The position numbers and the translations under genes were made by a program. The notes beneath the pieces are model-generated. The model searched no databases. It had not been told where the DNA came from and saw only the letters and a list, made by a program, of their open reading frames with translations. Shown piece after piece: positions 10,098 through 18,477 of a stretch of DNA of 35,031 bases. Origin of the DNA: Desulfovibrio piger (lineage in GTDB: Bacteria > Desulfobacterota > Desulfovibrionia > Desulfovibrionales > Desulfovibrionaceae); assembly GCF_900116045.1 (NCBI RefSeq), contig NZ_LT630450.1:2772501-2807531 (forward strand), written 5' to 3'. Positions within the stretch are counted from its first letter, which is position 1, and the number at the start of each line of letters is the position of its first letter.

Positions 10098-10751
10098 ATG
10101 AAACGTTGTTTTGCCGTCCTGGCGTTGGTCTGCGCCCTGGCCCTGCCCGGCCTGGCCAAGGCCGAAGGTACCGGCATGTACCTTGCCCCCAAGTTCCTGA
10201 TGAGCATCCAGAACAACTATCCCACCATGGAAGTCGATTCCCTGAGCGCGGGCGAGAACTACAGCCAGTTCACCCTGGGCGGCGCCCTGGCCCTGGGCTA
10301 TGACTTCAACAGCCAGTTCGGCGTGCCCGTGCGTGCTGAAGTGGAATACGCCCTGCGCGGCAACAGCGAAAAAAGCTGGAACTATGGCAGAGGGATGGAT
10401 TTCAAGGGTGCCTGGAACGCGTCCACGCTGTTCCTGAACCTCTACTATGATTTCCGCAACAGCACGGCCTTCACGCCCTATGTGGGCGCGGGCCTGGGCA
10501 TGGCCTTCAATTACGCCAACTACACGTTCTCCTCGCCGGGCTATCACGGCAACTTCGATGAGCACAGCACCAACTTTGCCTGGAACGTGGGTGCCGGTGT
10601 GGCCTATGACATCACCGACAGCCTCGCCGTGGACCTGGGCTACCGTTATGTGAACCTGGGCTACTACGAAGTCGATCTCCCTGACGGGGCCAAACTCAAG
10701 AACCAGCCCTGCAACCATGAATTCATGCTGGGCCTGCGTTATACCTTCTAG
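10098..10751 (+). CDS. Small outer-membrane beta-barrel protein (paralog 2)
   Basis: The 217-residue paralog of the preceding gene has a signal peptide of 22 residues (ends AKA), the same predicted small-barrel design, and a C-terminal FMLGLRYTF ending in Phe. GAAAGGAGA at 10082-10090 supports the ATG at 10098. The paralogs are conserved at their N-termini, in the predicted strands and at the C-terminus. They differ in segments that would be surface loops: residues about 38-52, 95-107, 142-155 and 190-203. That pattern fits tandem duplication followed by loop divergence. Unlike paralog 1, it sits behind a long AT-rich regulatory spacer, so the two are probably expressed under different conditions (inference). 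Confidence 0.88.
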   Translation: MKRCFAVLALVCALALPGLAKAEGTGMYLAPKFLMSIQNNYPTMEVDSLSAGENYSQFTLGGALALGYDFNSQFGVPVRAEVEYALRGNSEKSWNYGRGMDFKGAWNASTLFLNLYYDFRNSTAFTPYVGAGLGMAFNYANYTFSSPGYHGNFDEHSTNFAWNVGAGVAYDITDSLAVDLGYRYVNLGYYEVDLPDGAKLKNQPCNHEFMLGLRYTF

Positions 10752-10769
10752 GCAGATGCCGCAGCTGCA

Positions 10770-10796
10770 GGCCGCCCCTCCGGGGCGGCCTTTTTT
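10770..10796 (+). terminator. Intrinsic terminator after paralog 2
   Basis: GGCCGCCCC (10770-10778) pairs with GGGGCGGCC (10782-10790) around TCC, followed by six T residues (10791-10796). Confidence 0.92.
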
Positions 10797-10904
10797 GTTG
10801 CCCGCAGGGACAGGAGCGCTCCGTGCCTTCCCCCTCCCCGGGCCGGGGCAGCGGCTGCGGCACGGCAGGGTGCTCCGCCGGAAGGGCGCTCCTGCGGTCT
10901 TTTC

Positions 10905-10933
10905 TTGACGAAAAGGCGTAAACAGCCTATGAA
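10905..10933 (+). promoter_or_regulatory. Sigma70-type promoter of ffh
   Basis: TTGACG (10905-10910) and TATGAA (10928-10933) are 17 bases apart. This predicts a leader of about 90 bases before ffh. Confidence 0.6.
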
Positions 10934-11031
10934 TCACAATTCTGTATGCGCTGGCCAGGCCCGCGTGATCTGTCGCCATGTCCTGCGGCAGGGGGCAGAG
11001 CCTTTCAGTGTAACGTGATAGCGGGGTTCCC

Positions 11032-12540
11032 ATGTTCGAAAGCCTTTCCGATCGCCTTTCCGGTGTGTTCCGCTCCTTCAGCGGACGCGGCCAGCTGACG
11101 GAAGAAAATATCCAGGCCGGCCTGCGCGAGGTGCGTCTTGCCCTGCTGGAGGCCGACGTCAACTTCAAGGTCGTCAAGGACTTTGTGGAGAACGTCCGCC
11201 AGAAGTGCCTGGGGCAGGAGCTCATCAAGGGGGTCAGCCCGGCGCAGCAGGTCGTCAAGATCGTCCATGAGGAACTGGTGGGCCTGCTCGGCGGCGAGAC
11301 CGCGGGCCTGGACCTGCAGGGCCGTGAACCGGCCGTCATCATGCTGGTGGGCCTGCAGGGTTCCGGCAAGACCACCTCGGCGGGCAAGATCGCCAATCTG
11401 CTGCGCAAGCAGAAGATGCGCCCCTACCTGGTGCCTGCCGACGTGTACCGCCCCGCCGCCATCGACCAGCTGACCGTGCTGGCCAGGCAGCTGGACATGC
11501 CCTGCTTCCCGTCCACGGTGGACATGAATCCCGTGGATATCGCCCGTCAGGCCATGGAAGCCGCCCGCGAGCAGCAGGCCACGGTGGTCCTGCTGGACAC
11601 CGCCGGCCGTCTGCATGTGGACGAGCCCCTGATGCAGGAACTGGCCGCCATCAAGGCGGCGGTGGACCCGCAGGAGATCCTGTTCGTGGCCGACGCCATG
11701 ACCGGCCAGGATGCCGTGACCGTGGCGGAGTCCTTCAACGAGCGTCTGGGCCTGACCGGCGTGGTGCTGACCAAGATGGACGGCGATGCCCGCGGCGGTG
11801 CGGCCCTGTCCATCCGGGCGGTGACCGGTGCCCCGGTGAAGTTCGTGGGTATGGGCGAAAAGCTGTCCGAGATGGAAGTCTTCCATCCTGACCGCATCGC
11901 GGGCCGCATCCTGGGCATGGGCGACGTGCTCACCCTGGTGGAAAAGGCCCAGGCCACCATCGACGCCGACGAGGCCGAAGCCCTTGCCAAAAAGATGCGC
12001 AAGGCCAGCTTCGACCTGGAAGATTTCCGTACCCAGATGCGCCGGATCAAGAAACTCGGCTCGCTGGACAGCATTTTGAAGATGATCCCCGGCATGGGCG
12101 GCCTGCGTGAAAAGCTGGCCGAAGCCAATGGCGCCATGCCCGAGAAGGAGATGGCCCGGACCGAAGCCATCATCAACTCCATGACCATGGCCGAGCGCCG
12201 CAATCCCGACATCCTCAACGGCAGCCGCCGGGCGCGTATCGCCAGGGGCGCCGGGGTCACGGTGCAGCAGGTCAACCAGCTGGTGCGCCAGTTCGAGCAG
12301 ATGCGCCAGATGATGAAGGGGATGATGGGCGGCAAGGCCAAGGGGATGCCCGCCATGCCCAGGATGCCCCGGGGCATGAACATGCCCGGCGGCATGGGTG
12401 GGATGCCCGGCATGATGCCGGGGATGGGCGGTATGCCCGGTATGCCGCCCATGGGGCTGCCGGATGCCGGACACGGCAGGCCGGCGGCGGCCAAAAAGCG
12501 CAAAAAGCGCGAACGGCCCGCCAAACGCAAAAAGAAATAG
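11032..12540 (+). CDS. ffh: Signal recognition particle GTPase Ffh (SRP54)
   Basis: The 502-residue GTPase binds 4.5S RNA and signal sequences of nascent chains and hands ribosomes to FtsY at the membrane. An N domain (residues about 1-90) is followed by the G domain with GLQGSGKTTSAGK (about 104-116), DTAGR and TKMDGDARGG. The M domain starts near residue 325 with the RIKKLGSLDSILKMIPGMGG segment. The C-terminus is unusual: a Met/Gly/Pro-rich stretch of MPGM/GGM repeats (about 425-480) followed by a Lys/Arg-rich tail. At 502 residues it is longer than the usual 450 or so because of this tail. The Shine-Dalgarno match is poor. It begins the ffh-rpsP-khpA-rimM row. Confidence 0.96.
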   Translation: MFESLSDRLSGVFRSFSGRGQLTEENIQAGLREVRLALLEADVNFKVVKDFVENVRQKCLGQELIKGVSPAQQVVKIVHEELVGLLGGETAGLDLQGREPAVIMLVGLQGSGKTTSAGKIANLLRKQKMRPYLVPADVYRPAAIDQLTVLARQLDMPCFPSTVDMNPVDIARQAMEAAREQQATVVLLDTAGRLHVDEPLMQELAAIKAAVDPQEILFVADAMTGQDAVTVAESFNERLGLTGVVLTKMDGDARGGAALSIRAVTGAPVKFVGMGEKLSEMEVFHPDRIAGRILGMGDVLTLVEKAQATIDADEAEALAKKMRKASFDLEDFRTQMRRIKKLGSLDSILKMIPGMGGLREKLAEANGAMPEKEMARTEAIINSMTMAERRNPDILNGSRRARIARGAGVTVQQVNQLVRQFEQMRQMMKGMMGGKAKGMPAMPRMPRGMNMPGGMGGMPGMMPGMGGMPGMPPMGLPDAGHGRPAAAKKRKKRERPAKRKKK

Positions 12541-12545
12541 GCCCG

Positions 12546-12568
12546 TCCGTGCGGTCTGTCCGCACGGA
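12546..12568 (+). other. Hairpin after ffh
   Basis: TCCGTGCGG (12546-12554) pairs with CCGCACGGA (12560-12568). No T run follows, so this is more likely an mRNA 3'-end or processing stem than a strong intrinsic terminator. Confidence 0.5.
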
Positions 12569-12651
12569 TCAGCGTCCGTTCCCCGGCAACGCACGGCGAA
12601 GACCTCATCGCCGGACGGCTGCGGCGATGCCGGGAACACGATAAAAAATCG

Positions 12652-12678
12652 TTGCGACGCGCTGGTCATTGATATAAT
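12652..12678 (+). promoter_or_regulatory. Promoter of rpsP
   Basis: The -10 box TATAAT (12673-12678) is perfect. The best -35 candidate, TTGCGA (12652-12657), is weak with a 15-base spacer. It would give rpsP-khpA-rimM transcription independent of ffh. Confidence 0.55.
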
Positions 12679-12742
12679 GGGGGGAGGGCAAACTTGCTCT
12701 TTTGCCCCCGCAACGCTACCATAGCACAAACAGGAGATAATC

Positions 12743-12979
12743 ATGGCTGTTAAGCTGAAATTGACCCGTCTGGGCAGCAAGAAGCATCCTTTCTACCGCG
12801 TCGTGGCCGCCAACGACGAAACCCGTCGTGATGGCCGTCCGCTGGAATTCCTGGGCTACTACAATCCCATGACCGATCCCGCCGAAGTGAAGCTGGACGC
12901 CGAAAAGGTGAAGGCCTGGCTGGATCGCGGTGCCGAACCCACCGACACCGTCCGCGCCCTGCTCAAGAAGATGGCCTAA
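12743..12979 (+). CDS. rpsP: Small-subunit ribosomal protein bS16
   Basis: The 78-residue 30S protein bS16 is needed for early assembly of the 16S 5' domain. The N-terminus ([24 protein letters not shown]) is diagnostic, as are the ESLG-equivalent LEFLGYYNP and the [18 protein letters not shown] end. CAGGAGA at 12731-12737 sets the start. In most bacteria it heads rpsP-rimM-trmD-rplS; here khpA and rimM follow, but trmD-rplS lie 10 kb away on the other strand. Confidence 0.97.
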   Translation: MAVKLKLTRLGSKKHPFYRVVAANDETRRDGRPLEFLGYYNPMTDPAEVKLDAEKVKAWLDRGAEPTDTVRALLKKMA

Positions 12980-13198
12980 GGTATCCGTGCAGGGTACCGG
13001 CGTACCGGGCTTTCCGGTACGGGCCCGATGTTCTTCCGGCGTGCGGTACTGACGCGGCAACGCCCCCTGCGGGACGCTGCCTGATGGTCGTGCGGCATCG
13101 CAGGCGCAGGGCGGTTTTCCGTATGGGGGCATCCCCGGGCCGGAACCGTCCGCTCACACCAACAGCCCTGTTGCCGCAGGGCTTGCGGGAGGCCAGCA

Positions 13199-13429
13199 AT
13201 GAAAGCTTTGATTGAATTTATCGCCCGTTCGCTCGTGGACGCCCCTGATCAGGTGCAGGTCACCGAGGTGGAAGGCGAGCAGACCACTGTGCTGGAATTG
13301 AAGGTCGCCAAGGAAGATCTCGGTAAGGTGATCGGCAAGCAGGGCCGCACGGCACGCGCCATGCGCACCCTGCTCAGTGCCGCTTCCACCAAGGCCAAAA
13401 AGCGCGTCGTGCTCGAGATCCTGGAATAA
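13199..13429 (+). CDS. khpA: KH-domain RNA-binding protein KhpA (YlqC family)
   Basis: The 76-residue single type-II KH-domain protein carries the GxxG RNA-binding loop as [18 protein letters not shown] near residues 41-58. In Gram-positive bacteria KhpA pairs with KhpB and binds many RNAs, affecting cell elongation; its role in Desulfovibrio-like bacteria is not established. GGGAGG at 13187-13192 supports the start. The 219-base gap after rpsP holds a stem CGTACCGG/CCGGTACG (13001-13008, 13014-13021) and no gene. rimM follows after 6 bases, so the two are co-translated or co-transcribed. Confidence 0.93.
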   Translation: MKALIEFIARSLVDAPDQVQVTEVEGEQTTVLELKVAKEDLGKVIGKQGRTARAMRTLLSAASTKAKKRVVLEILE

Positions 13430-13435
13430 TCCTTC

Positions 13436-13969
13436 ATGGCACGGCGCATCCATATGGGCACGCTCGCGCGCCCGCACGGCATCAAGGGGGAGATCTGCGT
13501 CGACTGGTACGCAGACTCCCCTTCGCTGCTGGACGGTCCCTTCTGGCTGCAGGCGGGCGATGCGCCGCCGCGTCCTGCCCGGGCCCGTTCCTGGCGCATG
13601 CACAAGGGCCGCCCCCTGCTCCTGCTGGAAGGCGTGACCGGCCGAAACGACATCGAAGCCCTGCGCGGCCAGAAGATCCTTGTGGACCGCGACCTGCTGC
13701 CGCCCGTGGATGACGATGAAGTCTATGTGGAAGACGTGCTGGGTTTTGCCGTCATGCTGCCCGACGGCACCCGTCTGGGGGTGCTGGATCATGTGGAATA
13801 CCCCGCCGGGCTGGAGGTCTGGAGCATCGTGACCGATGACGGCAGGGAAGTGCTTTTCCCCGCCGAGGCCTCCTTCATCGAAGGTTTCGATCTGGAAGGG
13901 GAGCGTATCCACATCGCGCCGCCGGAAGGCTTGCTGGACATCTATCTGGGGGGGGACGGCCAGGCCTAG
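13436..13969 (+). CDS. rimM: Ribosome maturation factor RimM
   Basis: The 177-residue 30S maturation factor binds uS19 and helps form the 16S 3' domain. The N-terminal RimM domain starts RIHMGTLARPHGIKGEICV, and GVTGRNDIEALRGQKILV is near residue 65. A C-terminal PRC-barrel follows from about residue 95 (DEVYVEDVLGFAV through LFPAEASFIEGFDLEGERI). The ATG at 13436 lies 6 bases after khpA with no good Shine-Dalgarno, suggesting translational coupling. About 200 GC-rich bases without a gene follow before mutM. Confidence 0.95.
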   Translation: MARRIHMGTLARPHGIKGEICVDWYADSPSLLDGPFWLQAGDAPPRPARARSWRMHKGRPLLLLEGVTGRNDIEALRGQKILVDRDLLPPVDDDEVYVEDVLGFAVMLPDGTRLGVLDHVEYPAGLEVWSIVTDDGREVLFPAEASFIEGFDLEGERIHIAPPEGLLDIYLGGDGQA

Positions 13970-14165
13970 CCCGCGGGGCCGGGCGTTGTCCGCTGCGGGC
14001 GCGCCTGCACGGGGCTTCCGTGCGGCTTTCCCCGCCTCCCGTCCGTTTCCGTTTCCCGGTCCGTGCCGGTACAGGCACGCGCCGTCGTTTCCCATGCTGC
14101 CGGAAATGCTCCGGCACCGCTGTTTCTGGACCTGCCGCCGGCAGGTTTTTTCGTATGAGGTGGCT

Positions 14166-15014
14166 ATGCCGGAATTGCCGGAAGTGGAGACCGTGGTGCG
14201 CACCCTGCGGCCGCAGGTACTGGGGTGCCGCATCGAGAGGGTGGACGTCCTGCGCGAGCGCTCCCTGCATCCCCTGAGCCTTCCCGTGGAGCGGCTGGCC
14301 GGGACGCGCATCAGCGCTGTCCGCCGCCGGGGCAAGCTGGCCCTGCTGGATCTGGAGCCCCCGGCCGCGGCGGCCGCTGTGCCGGTGCCGTCGCTCCTGG
14401 CCGTGCATCTGCGCATGACAGGGCGTTTCATGGTCCATCCTGAAGGGGCTGCTCCCCTGAAGCACACGCGCGTCATCTTCCATCTGCAGCGGCCGGACCG
14501 CTGCCGGGCACAGCTTTTTTTCGATGACGTGCGCGCCTTTGGGCTGGTCTTTGCCGCCACACCGGCGCTGCTGGAGCGCTGGGACTTCTGGTGTTCGCTG
14601 GGGCCGGAACCGCTGGACATGGGGCCCGGAGAGCTGGGGCCCCGCCTGCGCGGCGGCCGGGCCATCAAGGCCGCGCTGCTGGATCAGACCGTACTGGCCG
14701 GTATCGGCAACATCTACGCGGACGAATCCCTGTTCCGGGCCGGCATCGATCCCCGGCGGCCTGCCGGAGAGCTTTCGGAGGCGGAAGCGGACCGTCTGCG
14801 CCGTGCCGTGCAGGAGGTGCTGCGGGAATCCATCGCCCAGTGCGGCAGCTCCATCCGGGACTATCGTGATGCCAACGGCAATGTGGGCGCTTTCCAGAAT
14901 ACGTTCTTTGTCTACGGTCGTGGCGGACAGGCCTGCCGTCGTTGCGGCAGCACGCTGGAAAAAAGCCGTATCGCCGGCCGGGCCACGGTATCCTGTCCGC
15001 GGTGCCAGCACTAG
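14166..15014 (+). CDS. mutM: Formamidopyrimidine-DNA glycosylase MutM/Fpg
   Basis: The 282-residue bifunctional glycosylase and AP lyase removes 8-oxoguanine and formamidopyrimidines from DNA. The catalytic N-terminus PELPEVETV (Pro2 nucleophile after Met removal, Glu3) is intact. Lys57 sits in RRRGKLALL, and HLRMTGRF lies near residue 80. A C-terminal zinc finger, C-X2-C-X16-C-X2-C, begins CRRCGSTLEKSRIAGR. The ATG at 14166 has GAGG at 14157-14160 and is fixed by the need for Pro2; the frame is open further upstream but non-homologous. It is the last rightward gene of this block. Confidence 0.96.
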   Translation: MPELPEVETVVRTLRPQVLGCRIERVDVLRERSLHPLSLPVERLAGTRISAVRRRGKLALLDLEPPAAAAAVPVPSLLAVHLRMTGRFMVHPEGAAPLKHTRVIFHLQRPDRCRAQLFFDDVRAFGLVFAATPALLERWDFWCSLGPEPLDMGPGELGPRLRGGRAIKAALLDQTVLAGIGNIYADESLFRAGIDPRRPAGELSEAEADRLRRAVQEVLRESIAQCGSSIRDYRDANGNVGAFQNTFFVYGRGGQACRRCGSTLEKSRIAGRATVSCPRCQH

Positions 15015-15409
15015 GGGAGGAGGGCTTCCCGGGGAAAGGCGGAGGCGCTCTCCCCGCCCAGGGGCCCGCGGCCTCCTTTGCCGCGGCGGGGCCCGCCGCC
15101 CGGACCGCTGCGAGCGTGGAAAGGTCCTTTTCACGTCCCCGGCTGCTTCCAGAGGCGCCGGCGCTTCACCTGGAAGGGCGTTCCGGGGCAGCCCGCAGGC
15201 CGCCCGGCGGAAGGATGCCCGGATCCGGGAGCACCACAGGACCGGTACATGCCAGGGGGGGCAGGTCATGAGCATGATGGACGACGGGGCGTTCCCTGCG
15301 GGGGGCGGCCCGTCATTCGTATCCGGCCTCCGGCAAAGCGCCGGGGAAGGGAGATCCACGGGAGAGGGCCCTGCGGGCAGCATCTGCAGCGCTGCGGGGC
15401 CGGTATGGT
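15015..15409. other. Intergenic region between convergent mutM and comEC
   Basis: This very GC-rich stretch of about 395 bases has no credible gene. It contains a stem CCGCGGC/GCCGCGG (15066-15072, 15080-15086) without a T run. I found no intrinsic terminator for either converging unit. It is one possible junction of the rearrangement discussed in the findings. Confidence 0.5.
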
Positions 15410-18013
15410 TCAGGGCCGCACCGGCCGGGCGGTATCCCAGGCCGGAGGGCCGCTCCTGTGGCCCGTCAGGGGCCAGGTCACGCGGACATGCCCATGACGG
15501 CCTGTTTGCAGCAGGGGTATCCGCTGTTCTTCCAGCCATTGCCTGAGGCGTTTCCCGGGATGGCCAAAGCGGTTGAAGGCGCCGCAGGAGGCCACCACCA
15601 GCCGCGGCCGCACCGCTGTCAGAAAGGCCGGCAGGAAGGAGCTGTCCGAACCGTGATGCGGCGCCAGCAGGACATCGGCCTGCACCTCCTGACCGCTGGC
15701 CAGCAGATGCCGCAGGGCGGCCACATCGGCATCGCCCGGAAAAAGGGCCAGGCCGTGGCCGTTCCGGACCAGACGCAGGATCAGGGAGGCGCTGTTGCCC
15801 TCCCAGGCACGGGCTCCCGGGACCGGCCGGGGCGGGTGCAGCACATGCAGGGCAAGCCCGTCGTCGGGATAGCCCAGCGGCAGGATGTCCCCGGCATGGA
15901 GGGAGACGTTTTTCCGTTTTTGCAGGGTGTCCTGCCAGGTGTCCCCCATCTGGCCGCTGCCCGGCTGGCCGTTGTGCAGCAGGCATGCCCCGGGGAAGGC
16001 CGCCAGCAGGGGCGGGATGCCGCCCGCGTGGTCGATGTCGGGATGGCTGTTGATGATGGTGTCCAGGGCGGGACGGGCATTGGCGGCCAGCAGGGGCAGA
16101 AGGACGTCGCGCCCCGGGTTCCAGCGCCGGGACGTACTGCCCGCGGCGTCCACAAGCAGGGTCTGGCCGTGCGGCAGGCGCAGCAGGACGGCCTGTGCCT
16201 GTCCCACGTCGGGCACGGAAAGCTCCAGCCTGGGCACCAGACTGTGGTGCAGGCGCAGGGCCGGGCCCGCACAGGCCAGCAGCAGGCCGCAGACGAGCAG
16301 GCGTTTCCCCGCCGGGGGCAGGGCGGGGCGCCCGGCCCGCAGGGCCAGCGCCAGGAAAAGGCAGGCCATGGCGGGCAGGGCCGTCCAGTGGGGACGCAGC
16401 ACAGGGGGAACGCTGAGCCAGCCCTGCGCCTGAAGGAAGAGCAGGCCGTCCACCAGCCACTGGCAGGGCAGGGCGGCCGCATCCAGCACCAGGGCGGCCG
16501 CGGGGGCAAGGCCGCACAGGCTGAGCCCCAGCCCCAGGAAGGCCCCCGGCAGGACAAGGGCGCCCAGCACGGGCAGCCAGAAGACATTGAGCAGGAACCA
16601 GAGCCCGCTGTTGTTGAACAGCAGCAGGGAGAGGGGCAGCAGGGCCAGCTGGATGAAGAAGGAGACCAGCAGGATGCCGGCCAGCGAGCGGAGCAGACGC
16701 CGGCCGGGGGATGTCCGGGGGATGCGGCGCAGCAGCTGTCCCATGAGCGGCGTGGCACAGCAGATGACCGCCACGCACAGGGCGGAAAGCTGCAGGCCGG
16801 TATCGAAAACGGACAGGGGGGAGATGACGGTGATGCAGAGCAGCGTGCAGCACAGGACATCCAGCCCGCTGGCAGGGAGGCGTTCCCGGAGCGCCTGGGG
16901 CAGCGGCATGCAGCGCAAATGGGCCAGGGCCATGCCCGTGGCCAGCAGCAGGAGCATGCCGGCGGCCCGCAGCAGCGAGGGCGGGGCATTGCCCAGCCAG
17001 AGATAGACCAGGGCCGCCGGGCAGGCCGCCAGCGGGATGAGGACGCTGCGGGGCCGCCAGAGATAGAGGCCCGGATGCAGGCGGGCCGCCATCCAGACGA
17101 CGAACATCCCCGCCAGACCGGCCACGAGCAGGTGCTGGCCGGAAAGGGCCAGGCTGTGGGAGAGGTTGCCGGCATTGAAGGCCTGTACGGTGGGCGTCTC
17201 CAGCAGGAAGCGTTCCCCGAAGAGCAGGGCCAGCAGGATGGCCTTGCCCTGGGGCACGGGGGCGGCGGATGGCATGGGGGCGCCAGCGGCGGATGGCCTC
17301 GAAGGGGCCGCGGCAGAGGCGGGGGGGGCCGGGGGCGGCAGCAGGTCGGTCCTGCCCGGCAGGAGCACGGCAAGGAACCGGCGCATGAGGGCCAGACGTT
17401 GCCGGGCAAGGGAGGAGGCCGGGCCGCCGACGGCGGGGTGGCCGTCCGTGCCCCGGCTCCAGATGCGCCAGCCCGTGCCGTGGCTGTGCCACCAGAACCC
17501 CCAGTCGGTCAGGCCGAAATTGCGCTGGCCGTCCACGGGCAGCAGTTTGCGCTGCAAACGCACTGTCTGCCCCGGCAGCGGAAAGACGGCGGCCTGTTCC
17601 CATGTCCAGGAGGCGTCCCCGGGGAGGGCGGCCTGTGCCTGGCCGTCGGCCCCTTCCAGGCGCAGATCGGTCAGGCTGATGCGCAGGCGCTGATCCGGCA
17701 GGGTGCGCACATCGTCCACCCGGGCTTCCAGCACGGGCCAGTGGCGGGTGGGGATGCGCTCCTGGTGCAGACGCTCCAGGAGGGGGGGAGGGGAAAGATC
17801 GGGCAGCAGGGCCCGGGCCGTGGCGCAGCCCAGCAGGGCGACGGCGCAGGCCAGCAGCAGGCGGGAGAAGCGCCACAACCGGCTGTCCGCCACCAGGACG
17901 CAAAGACCCGCGCAAAGCGCGGGTCCCGGCCAGCGTGCCGCCAGCAGGCCCAGCAGCCAGCATGACAGCCAGCTTTGCCAGAGAAGGCCCGGGGCCAGCG
18001 GCGGGCGCCACAT
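15410..18013 (-). CDS. comEC: ComEC/Rec2-family DNA uptake channel with MBL-fold domain
   Basis: The 867-residue polytopic inner-membrane protein belongs to the ComEC/Rec2 family, which passes single-stranded DNA into the cytoplasm during transformation. Hydrophobic segments lie near the N-terminus (residues 10-70), followed by an OB-like periplasmic part. The competence domain (about 220-520) carries the family's LSHSLALSGQHLLVAGLAG motif. A C-terminal metallo-beta-lactamase-fold domain starts near 590, with SHPDIDHAGG near 650, LFPGDAD, and LAPHHGSDSS. All parts are present, so the gene looks intact. Its ATG is 4 bases after the smpB stop. No other competence gene is visible, so function in uptake is inference. 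Confidence 0.93.
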   Translation of the reverse strand: MWRPPLAPGLLWQSWLSCWLLGLLAARWPGPALCAGLCVLVADSRLWRFSRLLLACAVALLGCATARALLPDLSPPPLLERLHQERIPTRHWPVLEARVDDVRTLPDQRLRISLTDLRLEGADGQAQAALPGDASWTWEQAAVFPLPGQTVRLQRKLLPVDGQRNFGLTDWGFWWHSHGTGWRIWSRGTDGHPAVGGPASSLARQRLALMRRFLAVLLPGRTDLLPPPAPPASAAAPSRPSAAGAPMPSAAPVPQGKAILLALLFGERFLLETPTVQAFNAGNLSHSLALSGQHLLVAGLAGMFVVWMAARLHPGLYLWRPRSVLIPLAACPAALVYLWLGNAPPSLLRAAGMLLLLATGMALAHLRCMPLPQALRERLPASGLDVLCCTLLCITVISPLSVFDTGLQLSALCVAVICCATPLMGQLLRRIPRTSPGRRLLRSLAGILLVSFFIQLALLPLSLLLFNNSGLWFLLNVFWLPVLGALVLPGAFLGLGLSLCGLAPAAALVLDAAALPCQWLVDGLLFLQAQGWLSVPPVLRPHWTALPAMACLFLALALRAGRPALPPAGKRLLVCGLLLACAGPALRLHHSLVPRLELSVPDVGQAQAVLLRLPHGQTLLVDAAGSTSRRWNPGRDVLLPLLAANARPALDTIINSHPDIDHAGGIPPLLAAFPGACLLHNGQPGSGQMGDTWQDTLQKRKNVSLHAGDILPLGYPDDGLALHVLHPPRPVPGARAWEGNSASLILRLVRNGHGLALFPGDADVAALRHLLASGQEVQADVLLAPHHGSDSSFLPAFLTAVRPRLVVASCGAFNRFGHPGKRLRQWLEEQRIPLLQTGRHGHVRVTWPLTGHRSGPPAWDTARPVRP

Positions 18014-18017
18014 GATG

Positions 18018-18473
18018 TCAGGCCAGATCGCGGGCGGCGTCGCGTTCTTCGGCCCTGCGTTTGAGGGTCTCGCGGTGGTCGAACAGCTTCTTGCCGCGGC
18101 CCAGGGCGATCTCCATCTTGACCTTGCCCTGCTTGAAGTACATGCGCACGGGCACCACGGTCAGGCCCTTCTGTTCCACGCGGGCCGCCATCTGGCGGAT
18201 CTCGGCGGCGTGCAGCAGCAGACGGCGCGGCCGGTCGGGGTCCTGCGGCACATAGCCGGCGTTGTCGTACGGGGCGATATGCAGCGAAAGCACGAAGGCC
18301 TCGCCGTCACGGAAATCCACATAGCTGTCCAGAAAGTTGATCCTGCCGGCCCGGATGCTTTTGACTTCGGGACCGGTCAGGCTGATGCCCGCTTCCACGA
18401 AGTCGGAGAGTTCATACAGGTGGCGCGCCTTCTTGTTGACGGCGATGGTGGACGGGGATGGTTTCTTGCTCAT
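18018..18473 (-). CDS. smpB: tmRNA-binding protein SmpB
   Basis: The 151-residue partner of tmRNA is required for trans-translation, which frees ribosomes stalled on mRNAs without stop codons. Family landmarks are present: AVNKKARHLYELSDFVEAGISLTGPEVKSIR, then YVPQDPDRPRRLLLH, GLTVVPVRMYFKQGKVKMEIALGRGKKLFDHRETLKRR, and a basic tail. The start is 4 bases after ptsI, and the stop is 4 bases before comEC, so all three are one transcript. Confidence 0.97.
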   Translation of the reverse strand: MSKKPSPSTIAVNKKARHLYELSDFVEAGISLTGPEVKSIRAGRINFLDSYVDFRDGEAFVLSLHIAPYDNAGYVPQDPDRPRRLLLHAAEIRQMAARVEQKGLTVVPVRMYFKQGKVKMEIALGRGKKLFDHRETLKRRAEERDAARDLA

Positions 18474-18477
18474 ATTC

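Noticed and set aside
13875..18011. Very long leftward open frame (over 1300 codons) covering mutM and comEC
   Set aside because: It is the shadow of mutM (antisense) and comEC (other frame), produced by high GC at third codon positions. Its product is Pro/Ala/Arg-rich without any domain, while the comEC and mutM frames carry full family motifs.
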